Positions 1 through 11,613 of a stretch of 64,000 nucleotides of DNA are shown here, in pieces. The notes under the pieces were generated by a model. It saw only the letters and a list, made by a program, of their open reading frames with translations, did no database searches and was not told the origin of the DNA. The position numbers were made by a program, and so were the translations under genes. The DNA comes from Pyrus communis (taxonomy: Eukaryota > Streptophyta > Magnoliopsida > Rosales > Rosaceae), in the NCBI RefSeq assembly GCF_963583255.1, contig NC_084815.1, positions 7,363,724 to 7,427,723 on the forward strand. Reading direction: 5' to 3'. Position 1 is the stretch's first letter, and every line of letters begins with the position of its first letter.

Positions 1-918
1 ATATGTGACTTTAAATATAACACCAATGTATGCTAATTTCAACTTTCCTCATGGTCCAGAAGTGAGTGTTGCAGTTGAACATATAGTTGAAAGGGTTCAG
101 GCAGTAAAGAACGAGGTTGTTGCGAAAACTAACTCAAACAAATTCCAAAAACAAGGCTGCTGCTAATAAAACACAGTCGCTCACATGTTTTTCAAGTTGG
201 TGATTCAGTCATGGTGTTCCAACGAAAGTAGCGTTTTCCATTAGTCAATACAGTAAATCTGGCCCATACAAGATTGTGCACAAAATCAATGACAACGCAT
301 GCGGGGTGGATTTGCTGGCATCGATGGGAATTTGTACCACTTTCAATGTTGTTGATCTGCATCATTTCCATCCTGATAATGTTCCATTATATCTTGATCA
401 CTCGATGACGAGTTCTTTACAAGGAGAGGAGACTGACGTAGGAATAAAGAAATTGTTTGACGATGCGGCAGTATACAGACATTCGGAGGAGTTTAAAGGG
501 TCAAAACAATGTTTTTTAATTAGTTTTGGGGTTGTTTTGTAAATTTTGCAAATTTTATTTTATTTTGTATTTATTTCCTTTGTCGTTAGGTTTTGTGGAA
601 CTATATAAGCAAAGCCTATTGTTGTATTTCATCAGCTTTTCCATTGAATAAAATTTCCTTACTCTCAAATATTTCTAGAGTTTCAGGAACCTTTTTAGAG
701 GAATCATTCGTGAACCCTAACCTATACATTCCGTTGCATCACAACGGGAAAAACACAGTTTTGAAGACCCATTTGATTCTTCATGACCTACAAGCAGAAA
801 ATCCTATAATTCACGGCCATAAGAAGCTTTCTCAGTTGAATTCCTCGTGAAGAGAAAGGGAGGCGAAAGGAATACGCAACACGAAGAGTAAAGGAAACGA
901 AGAGACGTAGTGGTGTGC
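1..918 (+). mobile_element. Ty3/gypsy retrotransposon fragment, integrase C-terminus plus 3' region (copy 1)
   Basis: Reading on the plus strand, bases 60-470 give a degraded end of a gypsy polyprotein: a valine-rich helix (AAE-like), then a VGDSVMVF-type motif and a block ending DLHHFHPDNVP, typical of the region just after the integrase core. The frame is broken several times between 150 and 250. From about 540 on there is non-coding 3' sequence with a polyadenylation-like context near 645 (gaataaaattt). The same unit follows again in tandem. The 5' part lies outside the window. No LTR boundaries could be fixed. Confidence 0.75.
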
Positions 919-1842
919 ATACCACAATGGGTAAATCACCATTTTTTATTGTATATAATTCGGTTCCCCGGCATGTGGTGGATCCTGTAAAGCTTCCTCG
1001 TGGCCTAGGAGTGAGTGTTGCAGCTGAATATATGGCTGAAAGTGTTTAGGCAGTAAAGAACGAGGTTGTTGCGGAAACTAGCTCAAACAAATTCCAAAAA
1101 CAAGGCTGCTGCTAATAAACATCTTCGCTCACAGGTTTTTCAAGTTGGTGATTAAGTCATGGTGTTCCTACGAAAGTAGCGTTTTCCATTTCGTCAATAC
1201 GGTAAGCTTGGCTCATATTGGATTGTGCGCAAAATTAATGACAACGCGTGTGTGGTAGACTTGCTGGCATCGATGGGGATTTGTAAGACTTTTAATGTTG
1301 CGGATCTTCATCCTTTCCATCCTGATGACGTTCCATTATATCTTCATCGCTCGATGACGAGTTCTTTTTAAATAAGAGGAGACTAACGTAGGAAAAGAGA
1401 AATTACTTGACGATGCGACTGTTTAGAGACATTCGAAGTCGTTTAAAGGGTCAAAACAATGTTTTTATTAATTTTGAGGTTGTTTTGATAATTTCGCAAA
1501 TTTTATATTGTTTTGCATTTATTTCCTTTGTCATTAGGGTTTTGTGGAAGCTTATACTGTATTTCAGCAGCTTTTCCATTGAATAAAATTTCCTTACCCC
1601 AAATATCCCAAGAGTTTTAGGAACCTTATTAGAGGAATCGTTCGTGAAAGCTAATCTATACATTCCACTGCGTCATAACGGGAAAAACACAGTTTTGAAA
1701 ACCCATTTAATTGTTCATCATCTACGAGCAAAAACCCCATAATTCACAGGCATAAGAAGCTTTCTCGGTTGAATTCCTCGTAAAGAGAAAACGAGGCGAA
1801 GAAAATACGTAGCATGGAAAGTAAAGGAGATGAAGAGACTTG
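919..1842 (+). mobile_element. Ty3/gypsy retrotransposon fragment (copy 2, tandem)
   Basis: A second, diverged copy of the preceding unit, about 945 bases further on. It starts slightly earlier in the integrase (a GKSPFFIVY-like stretch at 928-955, typical of the gypsy integrase end). It then carries the same VGD-VMVF and NVADLHPFHPDDVP-like blocks and the same 3' non-coding sequence. A TAG at about 1048 and further frameshifts make it non-functional. The copies differ at many single bases, so the duplication is not recent. Confidence 0.72.
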
Positions 1843-1960
1843 TTTGTTGTTATGATTTTGATTTTTAATTTAAGAGAGAACATAATCAAATTGAAGAGTT
1901 AATGCTCTTAAGTTAGCTAAACCATACAATGGACAGCCTAATTTGGTATTGAATTCGTCA

Positions 1961-2022
1961 TCTACGAAATTCGAACCTAAGACCTCTCACTTCTAAGTGG
2001 AAAAAATATACTACTAGACCGT
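1961..2022 (-). mobile_element. tRNA-derived SINE, head fragment
   Basis: On the minus strand this carries an A-box-like GGTCTAGTAG and a B-box-like GGTTCGAATTTCG, the split pol III promoter of a tRNA-derived SINE. It is the same family as the copies at 16275, 16806 and 19858, but only the tRNA-like head is clear here. The tail towards 1880 is too diverged to delimit. Confidence 0.55.
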
Positions 2023-2834
2023 AGTACTGGATAACCATATGCAAAAAATTAGACAAATTATAAAAAGGCCACATATCCAAATGGGTGTAGAGGATTTATA
2101 CTCTATAAACACTACACGAAACGAAGGAACACCATGAAGCATCAAAAGTAGACAGAGGTTACCATCAGAAGCATATGGACAGAGGGAGGTAAGGCCTAGG
2201 AGGGCACATGCCCCCTCTCACCCATTTTTATGCATTAAAAATTATTCTATTAATCATATCAAAATAGTGAAAAATCCTCTTTTTAGTTTTCAAATGCCTC
2301 TCCTTCCTTCATTTTTTTTCCACGCATTCTAATATCTAAATCTTGTTGAGTTAAATGCATTTGATTAATTAATACGAATGAGAATTGGATTGTCGATACA
2401 ACAATGAAAGATAAAATTAGACAATAGAGTAACAAAATTAGGCATTTGATAACTAATTTTTTTAGCATTTGTAAAAAAACTAGCTTTATTTGTCCAAAAA
2501 AAAAGAGTTTAAATGTTTTAAGGTGCCCCTCTTAGTTAAATTTCTGGCTTCTTCCCTAATCAAAAAGAGGAAAAAAAAAAAAAAACTTGTACCCTCACGA
2601 TTCCAATCCTGAATTTATCAAAATGGAAAAATGAATTAAAATTTGAATTTGACAAACAACTGAATAACTGAATATTCGAATGTGCAACACGTGTACCCTA
2701 AAGAAGTAACAACAACAACTCACGATGATGCGTACACCTTATCTTTGATCTTTGTAACAAAAGTAAAGTAAAAACATTTGTTTTTTTATTTTTATTTTTT
2801 CGTATAGGAGCATTTTTGTTAATCATCATAACCA
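2023..2834. other. AT-rich spacer, nothing recognised
   Basis: The stretch holds poly(A) and poly(T) runs and short ORFs without coding character. I see no element with terminal repeats and no conserved protein. Confidence 0.5.
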
Positions 2835-3722
2835 CTGGCGAAGCTACACCCACAACTACAGTGGGGGTGGGTTGTAGCCTAGGGAAGATTTTAACAAACT
2901 GCAGCTATAATAATTTATATGTAAGCTTGTTATTGCTCATTGTAGGTATAATAGTTCACCCAAATTCTGCCAAAACTATTAGTTAATGTGTTTCTTAATT
3001 AATAAATAATATTTTTATTATCTTATATATTATTTTATTAGGCTAAAAGTAAAAATGATAAATTAATACATAATTAGGTTTTTCCTACTCCCCATGCTTT
3101 TTACCCTATTCATTCAAAACAAGAAAAAAACCCTCTACCATGTTCCACAAAGCTGCGTTGCTTTCCCAAGAAAAGAAAAACTATGAATCACCATCAAATT
3201 ATTTTCTAATGAAATTCAACACTAGGTATGTTCTTCATATCTCCATTTAACTTATTTCTTGATTCAATTGTTAGGTTAATTTTTTTTAAGTCCTTGAATT
3301 TGTCTATTAGGGTTAAAGATTTTGAGAATAGTTCATGTTTCATGGTTCTTGTATTTGTAACTAATAAAAAGGACTCAACGACAATATCGATTCTGATAAT
3401 AACAAAAGATTTCAATTTCATTACAGATACCTACGACACAACTTGAATTGGCATCCCCTAACCTTTTTTTTTATATTTTGGGTACTTGTTATCAACAAAA
3501 GTGATAATATTTGTTCTCTTTCTATTGCTTTTTTGTACGCATGTTTTATTTGTGTAAAATTAGTTGGAAAGTAATTAATAAACTGGTTCGGATTAGTACT
3601 TCATGTTCTTACTTTTATGTAGATTATTATATAAGTTTATGTAGGTGAAAAAATATTATATGATTACATGCTAATAATTTTAGCTAGGCCACCCAAAAAT
3701 AATTTTCTAGCTCCACTATTGA
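2835..3722. mobile_element. possible non-autonomous hAT-like element
   Basis: The left end reads CACTGGCGAAGCTAC and the right end, reversed, reads CAATAGTGGAGCTAG. These imperfect inverted ends resemble the CAGTGGCGGAGC ends of plant hAT elements, and both ends are followed inward by a GGGTGG block. No coding sequence is present between them. I could not find an 8-bp target duplication, so the limits are approximate. Confidence 0.4.
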
Positions 3723-6239
3723 CCGAGTATGCTCATTCTACACTTAATTATCTATTCTATATCATTCTACACTTAATTATCTGTTCAATTTACAAAAAAA
3801 AAAAAATTAATCAAGGTTAAGTGAAAGACACGTGTCAGATAATTTGGTGTGTAGTGAGTATACACGATAATTTATGGTGGAGAGCAAAAATTCCCTTTTT
3901 TTTTATATATATAACTAGCATCTTGCTACATGCATACGGATGCGAGAATTGAATTTTTATTTTATCATTTATTTTTTAAGTTTGAAAGAAGAAAGAAAAA
4001 AAAAAAGCAAAATAATAAAATCTATATTTTAAAAAATAATAAACTTACTAAACACCCACAGTCCCACTCCTTATCATGTAATGGGGTTGTCCATAAATTA
4101 GCCAAGTTTGCCGTTTCTGCTAGCAATGAAATTGTATGAATAGAGAACCCTCCTGACTTCATTTAGGACCTCCTCTACCAAAATTTTATGTAATTCCTTT
4201 GAAATCAATAAAATATTGAACTTTCGTCAAAAAAAAAAAAAACAGAGAAAGGAAATCTTGAATTATTTATATCTTTTGGACCATTGTTTATTAATTAAGG
4301 TTATTTTATCATTTTTTTTTTTTTACATAACAGAAAATTTCATAGAAGGACCAAGATGATTGATAATGGACAAACTCAGGGACTATTTATATCGATTTCA
4401 AATCTCAGAGACTAAAGTGAATAGTTATGCCAACGTTAGAGACCATTTTTGCTAAAAACCCTTAATTGGAAAAGAAAAATATGGTGGCGAGGAAAAGACT
4501 GAAATGCCTATGTGAGTCTTCCCGAACATCGAATGGATGAATTGTCGTGACGAAGCCACCGGTTAATACCCCTTTAGAGGGGAAAAAAACACAACCATAT
4601 CGTAAAAATCACTGTGTCAGAAGAGGCCATACCTATCAAAATAAATTCTTAAGTTAACCCACCACAGGCTTACAAAAGTGCTTAACAAACCACAATTATA
4701 GGATCTAAAAAATCTCCTAATTTGTTGTAGAATCCCCAATAATTCAGCAAATCATTCTTAACCCTAAAGAAGAATCTCTTAAACCGTCACATATATCGAA
4801 AAGGTGTGTTTTTTTTTTTTTTATCTTAACAAATGAGAAATTTTGTTAGATTAGGTGTTAGACTAGCTACCGATATAATTAAAACTCACACCATCAATGA
4901 AGACTCAACAACTTTCTACTATTGTGATAAAGAGTCACTTGCCACATATATCAAAACGGTAAACCCAATCAAATTAAGCAACTGACCCGAATCTTAAAAC
5001 CCAAATTAGAATTAGATGCCTTATTTTAGACTTTTGTAGACTAAACATTTATGCTTTTTAAGTTTTTTATTAAGCTTTTGAAGCATTTGATTAAGATACT
5101 CAGAGTTGAACTACTTTAGATTAATTGAAATTAATTTACATTTAAATATATGTTATATATTTTAAATAAATTCAACTATATTTAACTCTAAAAATTTAAA
5201 CTTTTCAAATCTAAATGTACACCCATACCAAATGGAAACATACCAACATTAAATGAAAACGTACCAACTCCGAATTAAAATGTACCCAATTATAAACTAT
5301 ATTAAAATGAATATTCATCTTTTTGGAATGTTTAAAAATATGTTTGATTCATACACAATGCTCTAGATAGTCTTTTTTTTGGTAGATATGTCTCTGGAAC
5401 AACTTTTAGTTGATCGGAGATAAATCTTTATTATTGTAGATAATGCTAAATAATAAGGATAAATCATATAATTTTGAATTAACAAAAAGGTTATTGTCTG
5501 TTGATTAATGACTCTTTCTATAAAAAAATAATTAATTAAAGTAATTTAAACTTTTACATTGTTAACCACTCTTTCTATAAAAGAAATAATTAATTAAAGT
5601 AATTCCTTATTATTAGGACAAAAAGTAATAAAACTTATGTTTTGAAAACAAACGTACCAAAAATTCAAATGTACCAAAAATTCAAATGCACCAAGTAACT
5701 AAATATATCATTATAATCGAACGTATTGATATAACCAAACATACCTAACAACGAGTTTTGTTACATTCTATTTAATTTACTAAAATAAAAATTTTAATAA
5801 AAAATAAAAAATCTTAAATCATCATAATAAGAGATGCATAAAAATAGGAAGGAAAAAAGGAATGCTAACGTGAATAGACATCTAATGAAATAAAATTAAA
5901 GTACCAAAATTGTAGGGATTTAATCATATTTGCAAAAGGAATATATGTTTACTCTGACATTTAAAAATGAGATGTCTATATTAAAACATCCCATCTTACA
6001 ACTAACCAAGCACACCCCAAGAATTTCTCTATCTAGCCTGATGTTTTCGCTGTCAATCCAATCACACATACATCAAGTTGTAGCTCCGCTCTCTGCCAAT
6101 CCAATGTCATATAGAATAGCTTTTTTCTTCTTCTTCTTTTTTTTTTTTTTTCCGGATTCTTATTAGTTTGAGGAACCACCAAATGTTTTTGTAATGTGCT
6201 ACTAAGTGTCGTGTCTTGTTAAAAAAATCTTATGCCGTT
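3723..6239. other. AT-rich spacer with GTACC/ATGTACC motifs and MULE-like half element
   Basis: About 2.5 kb without a gene. At 4340-4465 lies one arm of a MULE-like MITE (a ctcagagact...gagaccatttttgctaaaaa pattern, related to the element at 18335). At 5215-5290 and 5645-5745 there are loosely repeated words of the type aaatgtaccaa. The same word in reverse orientation recurs at 30990-31260. A pyrimidine run is at 6120-6153. Confidence 0.5.
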
Positions 6240-6246
6240 AAACTAA

Positions 6247-6460
6247 CTCCAATGGTGGGCTAAATGCCAAATTTTCCTCTCAAATTCCCCCCCCCCAACC
6301 CAAACACTCTCCAACCCAAGCTAAAACATTGGGCTAAAAGCCAAATGCTAAAGCTGGGCCAAATACACCCCCCCCTCCCAAAATTCCCCTCTGTGCAAGT
6401 GGACTCGCTGGCAATTGGGCCAATCTCGACCCGTCCATGCTCCAACGCCCCCCCACGTGT
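6247..6460. mobile_element. PIF/Harbinger-type terminal region
   Basis: The block begins taactccaatggtgggctaaa and repeats the word gggctaaa(a/t)gccaaat three times, a pattern seen at the ends of plant PIF/Harbinger elements. It sits 400 bases upstream of the Myb-like ORF at 6871 and is probably the 5' end of that element. No matching right end was found by eye downstream of 7831. Confidence 0.4.
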
Positions 6461-6772
6461 GCGCCTGCAAGGGGTTTCCAGGTAGGGTGGGCCCCTCTGT
6501 TAGGCCGTGTGTTGGCCACCCACTTGGACTCCCAACGGCTATAATTACATTCAAGGGTTGTGATTTAAGAACCGTTGGTTGATCTAACAGTCCATATTCA
6601 AATTTCATTTTTTTTATAATATGTTATTTTAAAATACATTGAATTCAACATCTAAGATCGAATATAATTAAATCTAACGGTAAAAAAAAAAAGATCTAAC
6701 GCCCCAAATTTAAATCCAACGGTTAAAATAATTAAAAAAAAATTATTTAACACAAAATTCATCCAAAAACTC

Positions 6773-6780
6773 TATAAATA
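6773..6780 (+). promoter_or_regulatory. TATA box of the Harbinger-associated ORF
   Basis: TATAAATA lies 98 bases upstream of the ATG at 6871. An in-frame ATG at 6784 is only a few bases behind this box and would lie upstream of the expected start of transcription, which is why 6871 is preferred as the start. Confidence 0.45.
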
Positions 6781-6870
6781 CCTATGTATTTGTTCAAACA
6801 TCCACACAAAACTCAATTTTCTCCTACAATTCTTCCAATTTATCTTTCTACCATTGCCAAATTGTTCAAC

Positions 6871-7831
6871 ATGGTAAGAGAGCATATTAAAGGTCGTAAT
6901 TGGACTTGTGAGGAAGATGTTGTTTTATGGTTGGCATGGGTTTCTGTTAGTGAAGATGGTGCACTTGGCACAAATCAAAATAAAAAAGTTTTGTGGAATA
7001 AAATCATTGCAAAGTTTCAAGAAAACTATAACAGCGGCAGGCGGGACAGTGGTGGTGTTTATGATCAATGGAAGACTATCAACAAAGCATGCACTTTATG
7101 GAAGGGAAGCTTGGAGAGAGCCATGGTTGGCATGCCTAGTGGAAGGAGCGCCATAGAAATTGTGAGTTTTGTTCTTGATATTTTATTTGTCATGTATATA
7201 ATATTAGTTTGCAACTAATTATTTTTATGTGCTTTTTGCATAGGGTGACAAAGCAATGGAAATTTGGAAGACAAGAGTAACACCAAAAAATCAAGTTTTT
7301 AAATTGCAACATGCTTGAGACATTCTCAAGGATTGTCTGAGGTAGGGAACCAATGTAGACCAACAATGGGGAAGATTATTTCAACATGAAGTCGCACAGA
7401 CAAATGCCAGAGATGAAGGTGTCGGTGAAATGACCTCATCTCCTTCTTTTGCAAGGCCCTCGGGAAGAGATAAGCAAAAGGAAGCAAAGAGAAAAGGGAA
7501 GTCCCAAGATCCGATTAGTGGACACTTTGCTATCGAAATTGCAAAATTGAATGAAACCCATAGTGCTTGCTAAGAAGAAACGACCCGAATGCGTTTGCAA
7601 ATGAAGGAAATCTCAGATAGGGAGCAAGAGAGGTTTAAAGTTAATTTGATGATGGAGAACCTCAACAAATACGCTACAGAGAGGAAGAAGTTCTTACGTG
7701 GTAAGCAAAAAGAAATTTTGCGAAAGTCTGCCTCAATGAGTATGTTTCAAGATGATGAATCCTCTGAACCCTATATCCCAATTCAATCACGAAGTCCATC
7801 ACCAAGTGAAGATGGTGGATATGATTATTAA
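6871..7831 (+). pseudogene. PIF/Harbinger-associated Myb/SANT-like protein, broken
   Basis: Two exons (6871-7161 and 7244-7831, intron gtgagt...gcatag) encode a protein of the plant family often labelled glutathione S-transferase T3-like. Its members carry an N-terminal Myb/SANT-like (trihelix) domain, seen here as RNWTCEEDVVLWLAWVSVSED, and a C-terminal basic coiled region (NAM-associated type) with MRLQMKEISDREQERFKVNL. Such proteins are the DNA-binding partner (ORF1) of Harbinger transposases or domesticated relatives. Exon 2 has three in-frame stops: TGA at 7316, TAG at 7343 (both where the family has tryptophan) and TAA at 7571. It is therefore a decayed copy. No DDE transposase ORF is nearby. 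Confidence 0.72.
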
Positions 7832-8870
7832 TTTTCATTTGTATTAAGTTTATGTAGTTTATTAATTATGTGGTTTATGAATTATCAATTGTATTAAGTT
7901 GAAGGCTTACTTTGTGAAAAATTTAGTGATTTTTTAATATTTATCTGAATTTAAATATTTTTAGATTAAAATGTTCATAAAATTTAATTTAAGAAAAAAA
8001 TAGTCTAAGTTCATTCTTTAATAATCTCGAACTAAAATTTTAAGTTAGAAGGATTGGAACGGAAAATCTATTTTTGAATTAAAAACTAAATTTTCCAAGT
8101 TAAAAAAGTTGACTTTCAACCTAACCACTAAAGTTGTTGTTAAAAGAAATAGAAAGGGGCGTACGAAAGAAAACTCACTTTTACAATAAAAATGTAAGAC
8201 ACACAACCCAACAACAAACAAACAAACAAGCACCAAAGTCATACCAAAAAGGGCGGGGCGCATATAAAGATGGTAAAATGTAAACATCACGCAATGTAAA
8301 AACAAAACAATTTAAGAGGTCATCGATTGATTCGACCAAAAAGAAGAAATCATCGATTGAAACGCTTTCCGTTTACATTTGTGAGAATTTTCGTCAAAAT
8401 TAGCAAGTTACTTTATAAAGCTTCTTTTAAGATATAAATACTGCAACGTGTTTTTAGGTTTAAAACAAAAAGGATAGGGGAAGATTTTGAACTGGGTTAT
8501 AAAAAAAGATATGGTATATTTAAAATTAATGAAAGTTTGGGTATAAAATCGATCGCTGTGGAACTCTAAAATCTATACAACCCACTTACTTAATGAGATA
8601 AAACGTAATTGTTTTGTTAATTTTGACAAATGTTTACATATTTTGATTTCATAGTAGTTTTAATAGGTCACTAATTTTTTTAATTTTAGTTCAACGTATC
8701 AAGTTTGCCTCACACGATAAGAGATTGTAGTGAGTTAGAATAAAATTGTCGCAAACATTACTAGTTGTAAAAAGAATATATTAAATATATTTATTTTTTC
8801 CTATTATTATTAAATTGGCTTAATTAGTGGGATATTGTTAAGTTAACGGAACGGTGAAATTTCGTAATTA
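7832..8870. other. spacer upstream of the CML gene
   Basis: AT-rich sequence with no recognisable gene or complete element. The last few hundred bases would hold the CML promoter. The only promoter element I can name is the TATA box at 8876. Confidence 0.45.
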
Positions 8871-8875
8871 GCACA

Positions 8876-8884
8876 TATATAAAT
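8876..8884 (+). promoter_or_regulatory. TATA box of the CML gene
   Basis: TATATAAAT sits 206 bases before the CML ATG. Transcription would start near 8905-8910, giving a 5'UTR of about 175 bases that is rich in C and T and includes a (cat)n run at 9013-9032. Confidence 0.6.
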
Positions 8885-8929
8885 CAGCCGATTGAAAAGG
8901 TTCACCCACGAAGCTTCCTGGAAGTTGCC

Positions 8930-9085
8930 ATGGCAGCGGCTTCACTCCCACCATTTAACCCCCCATCCCTTCCTCTCTGCTTGCCATCTCTTCCTTTCTC
9001 TCTCCTCCTCCTTCATCATCATCATCATCATCCTTTCTTTCTCTACAACTTCTTCCCCCATCTGGGTTTTCATCTTCAACCATGA
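8930..9085 (+). promoter_or_regulatory. upstream ORF overlapping the CML start codon
   Basis: A 51-codon ORF starts at an ATG in excellent plant context (TTGCCATGGCA) inside the predicted 5'UTR. Its stop codon TGA (9083-9085) overlaps the CML ATG (9082-9084) as ATGA. The peptide starts MAAASLPPFN, then is rich in proline and leucine with a run of six histidines. If translated it would strongly reduce CML synthesis unless ribosomes reinitiate or leak past it. The reading frame is seen directly. A regulatory effect is inference. Confidence 0.5.
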
Positions 9086-9753
9086 AGCTCATCAAAATTA
9101 GCCCTAAAAATCTCAGTCCGAAACGCCTCTTCGGGTCCAAGAAGGACCGGTCCTCCGTGTCCCGCTCCGAGCCGCCGTCGTTCGGTTCCGGAGCGGATTC
9201 TTCCTCCTCCTCCTCTTCCTCGGACTCAATTCACAAGCCCGGGGCCGGAGCCGGAGCCGGCGGTATCACCACGCCCACCAGCGTTTTGCCGGAAAAATCG
9301 GGTGACTGGTCCGATTTTTCGGCCGATCTCGACATGGCCCAAGCGTTTAAGCTTATAGACCGGGACAACGACGGAGTGGTGTCGAGGAAAGAACTCGAGG
9401 CGCTTCTGTGCCGGCTCGGGAACGACCCGCCGAGTCAAGAGGAGGTGACGTTGATGCTGAGCGAGGTGGACCGAGACGGCAACGGTTCGATAACCCTTGA
9501 GGCTTTATTGAACCAGGTCGGACCGGTTTCCGGTCCAGCTGCCGACTCGGAGCTTCGGGATGCGTTTGAAGTGTTTGACACGGATAACGACGGCAAAATA
9601 TCGGCGGAGGAACTTTTGAGGGTTTTCACGGCTATAGGGGACGAACGGTGCACGTTAGAGGAGTGCCGGCGTATGATAGACGGGGTAGATAAGGACGGGG
9701 ATGGGTTCGTGTGCTTTGAGGAGTTTGTTCATATGATGGAGCTGCAGAGATGA
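9082..9753 (+). CDS. CML36: calmodulin-like calcium-binding protein, CML36 type
   Basis: An intact single-exon ORF of 223 residues. Residues 1-80 form a basic and serine/glycine-rich N-terminal extension (MKLIKISPKNLSPKRLFGSK, then a poly-Ser run and a GAGAGAGG stretch), characteristic of CML35/CML36 rather than calmodulin. Four EF-hand loops follow at about D93-E104, D130-A141, D166-E177 and D203-E214. The protein is expected to bind Ca2+ and relay calcium signals to target proteins. In loops 1, 3 and 4 position 12 is the usual glutamate, but loop 2 (DRDGNGSITLEA) has alanine there, so it may bind calcium weakly. The start is supported by the conserved MKL.KI.PK opening. The coding sequence is GC-rich against AT-rich surroundings, as for an active host gene. 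An upstream ORF overlaps its start. Confidence 0.93.
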   Translation: MKLIKISPKNLSPKRLFGSKKDRSSVSRSEPPSFGSGADSSSSSSSSDSIHKPGAGAGAGGITTPTSVLPEKSGDWSDFSADLDMAQAFKLIDRDNDGVVSRKELEALLCRLGNDPPSQEEVTLMLSEVDRDGNGSITLEALLNQVGPVSGPAADSELRDAFEVFDTDNDGKISAEELLRVFTAIGDERCTLEECRRMIDGVDKDGDGFVCFEEFVHMMELQR

Positions 9754-10414
9754 AATGGATGTATGGTATTTAAGAGTGTCTTAAAAATATTGAAATGATC
9801 AGAGGATCTGACGGCTTGGATTTAATCAGTCTCAAACTACATTTGTCCTACTTTTATTTTCTTTCTTCGAAATTTTTTTTTTTTTCTTTTGTGCTGCTCA
9901 ATGTTGTTCCCTTTTTTTTAATCTCCTATTTCAAGTAAAAAGCAAAGAACACCTAATGATATTATTATGTTGGTTTTTTTTTTTAAATGGACAATTGGTG
10001 GTAAGTTACGGGTATACGCTTTATCTGGAGGTTGGAAAGACTTGTAGAGGCATTTCAGCTTTTCTCAGATCACAAGTCTGATTTTTATACTAGCAGCGGT
10101 TTCGAATTCAAGACCTCTAATATATAGTTATGTTAGAGAGATTGTGATTTTGAGTTAAATAGTTAGTTGTTAAAGACAGTAAAATTGATGTAGCGAATTT
10201 GCAATAGGGTACATAAAAATGATTACTATAACTATTGAGTTAAATAGTTAATTGTTTAATTTGTAAAATCGGTGGAGTCAACTTGCACTATAGTACATAA
10301 GAATGATTGTGCACAATTTGCATTAGGGTACATAAGAATGATTGCGCACAACATTATGATAAAGTGCCATCTGAATTTACACTAAGGGTTACGAAAAAAT
10401 AATTGTGCACAAAA
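9754..10414. other. CML 3' flank and spacer
   Basis: The first part is the presumed 3'UTR. The rest holds a loosely repeated word (catRagaatgattgtgcac-like) at about 10210-10410, repeated four times with spacing of 50-60 bases. No gene is seen. Confidence 0.4.
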
Positions 10415-10422
10415 TTTAAAAG

Positions 10423-10568
10423 GGATGTGCTATCATACACATTTTTTTACTTCTTACACATCTTTTATTAATTTATATCTGTTGATCTTCTTCAATTCAT
10501 TTGATCTAACAGCTGAAAATTAAAATGGTGTGGGAGAGGTAAAAAGGGATATGTGGATATCACACCCT
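10423..10568. mobile_element. 146-bp MITE, complete
   Basis: Terminal inverted repeats begin AGGGATGTGCTATC (left) and AGGGTGTGATATCC (right, reversed), and the arms extend over about 40 bases. It is flanked by the direct repeat AATTTAAA (10415-10422 and 10569-10576), a target duplication of 8 or 9 bases. A sister copy of 147 bp lies at 14674. The element has no coding capacity, and its class is not certain (hAT or Mutator by duplication length). Confidence 0.75.
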
Positions 10569-10576
10569 AATTTAAA

Positions 10577-11613
10577 ATCTCTTCAAATAAAAAATCAAGG
10601 AATTAGGTTCAGAATTATTTTATGCAATCAAATTTTCCATATGAATTATTTGGGAATATCAAGCCAAATGGATTTGTAATTACGAAATTATTTGGTGATG
10701 TCTTTTCCTTTTTTTCTCATTAAGGAACCTATTTGGCGTAGGGAGAGATTTTTCAAGTACTCGGTATTCAAAAGGTACTACATCTGTCATAATAGTACCT
10801 GCTTAAGTATAAATCAAAGAACAAAAAAAAAATTTATCCCACCGAGTGGCGTCGGTTATATGAATCTTAAAACGCTACTGGACTCGGTTTTGTGTCATGT
10901 CTTCCATTAGATCCAAGTAGTCCAAGTCTTTTTTTAAAGTCTCTTTCCAAGTCAGGAGTAAGACGCAGGTCTGACTATCTCTTCACTCTATCTCTCTCTC
11001 GATCTTCAATCTTCATCGATTCACTGTCATTTTGTCTCTGATTTCAATTTGGAGTTTTAATGCAGGTTCGGATGATTTCCATTTCAATATAGATTATTTG
11101 GATTTTGATGTAGGTTCGGTTTTGGAAATTCCTAAACACCGAAAAAATTTATGGATTCCCAAAATTTGGTAATACCAAAATTTCCGTTCGGAATCAATCG
11201 TCGAATTCCTGTTTTGAAACTGTTCACTTTGGATTCAGTATCCTACATCCAACTAGCCCTAATTAGGTTTGATATAAAAGTTTGAGAATAATTAAAAGTG
11301 TTTTTTTATAACCAACGTACCTTGGATTTGAAACTCCTCATTTCTGGTATGCATCTTGGCTTCTAACCTTTCATTTTTGGCCTTTTAACTACATTAAAAA
11401 TAAAATTAAAAATTAAAAATTAAATTAATTCAACGGACCATTTTAAACACTTTTTTAGCATTCAGAAACGTTTTCCTGAAGGGAAATCCAACCATTGGCC
11501 CAACCTATTTTCTCACTTGCACACTAGTTTTCTCACTTTCCCATTTAATTGAAAGGACGCATGATTATGTGACCATCACACATTTGTAACTAAATCATAG
11601 TTTGACACGGTCA
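10577..11613. other. spacer, no gene recognised
   Basis: Short ORFs only. A pyrimidine-rich stretch at 10975-11040 (tctctctctcgatcttcaatcttc) looks like a plant 5'UTR, but no coding sequence follows it. Confidence 0.4.

Noticed and set aside
6784..7218. Longer Harbinger-ORF start at 6784 (144-codon frame)
   Set aside because: The ATG lies four bases behind the TATA box, and the 3' end of this frame runs into the intron. Start 6871 and splicing at 7162-7243 fit the family better.
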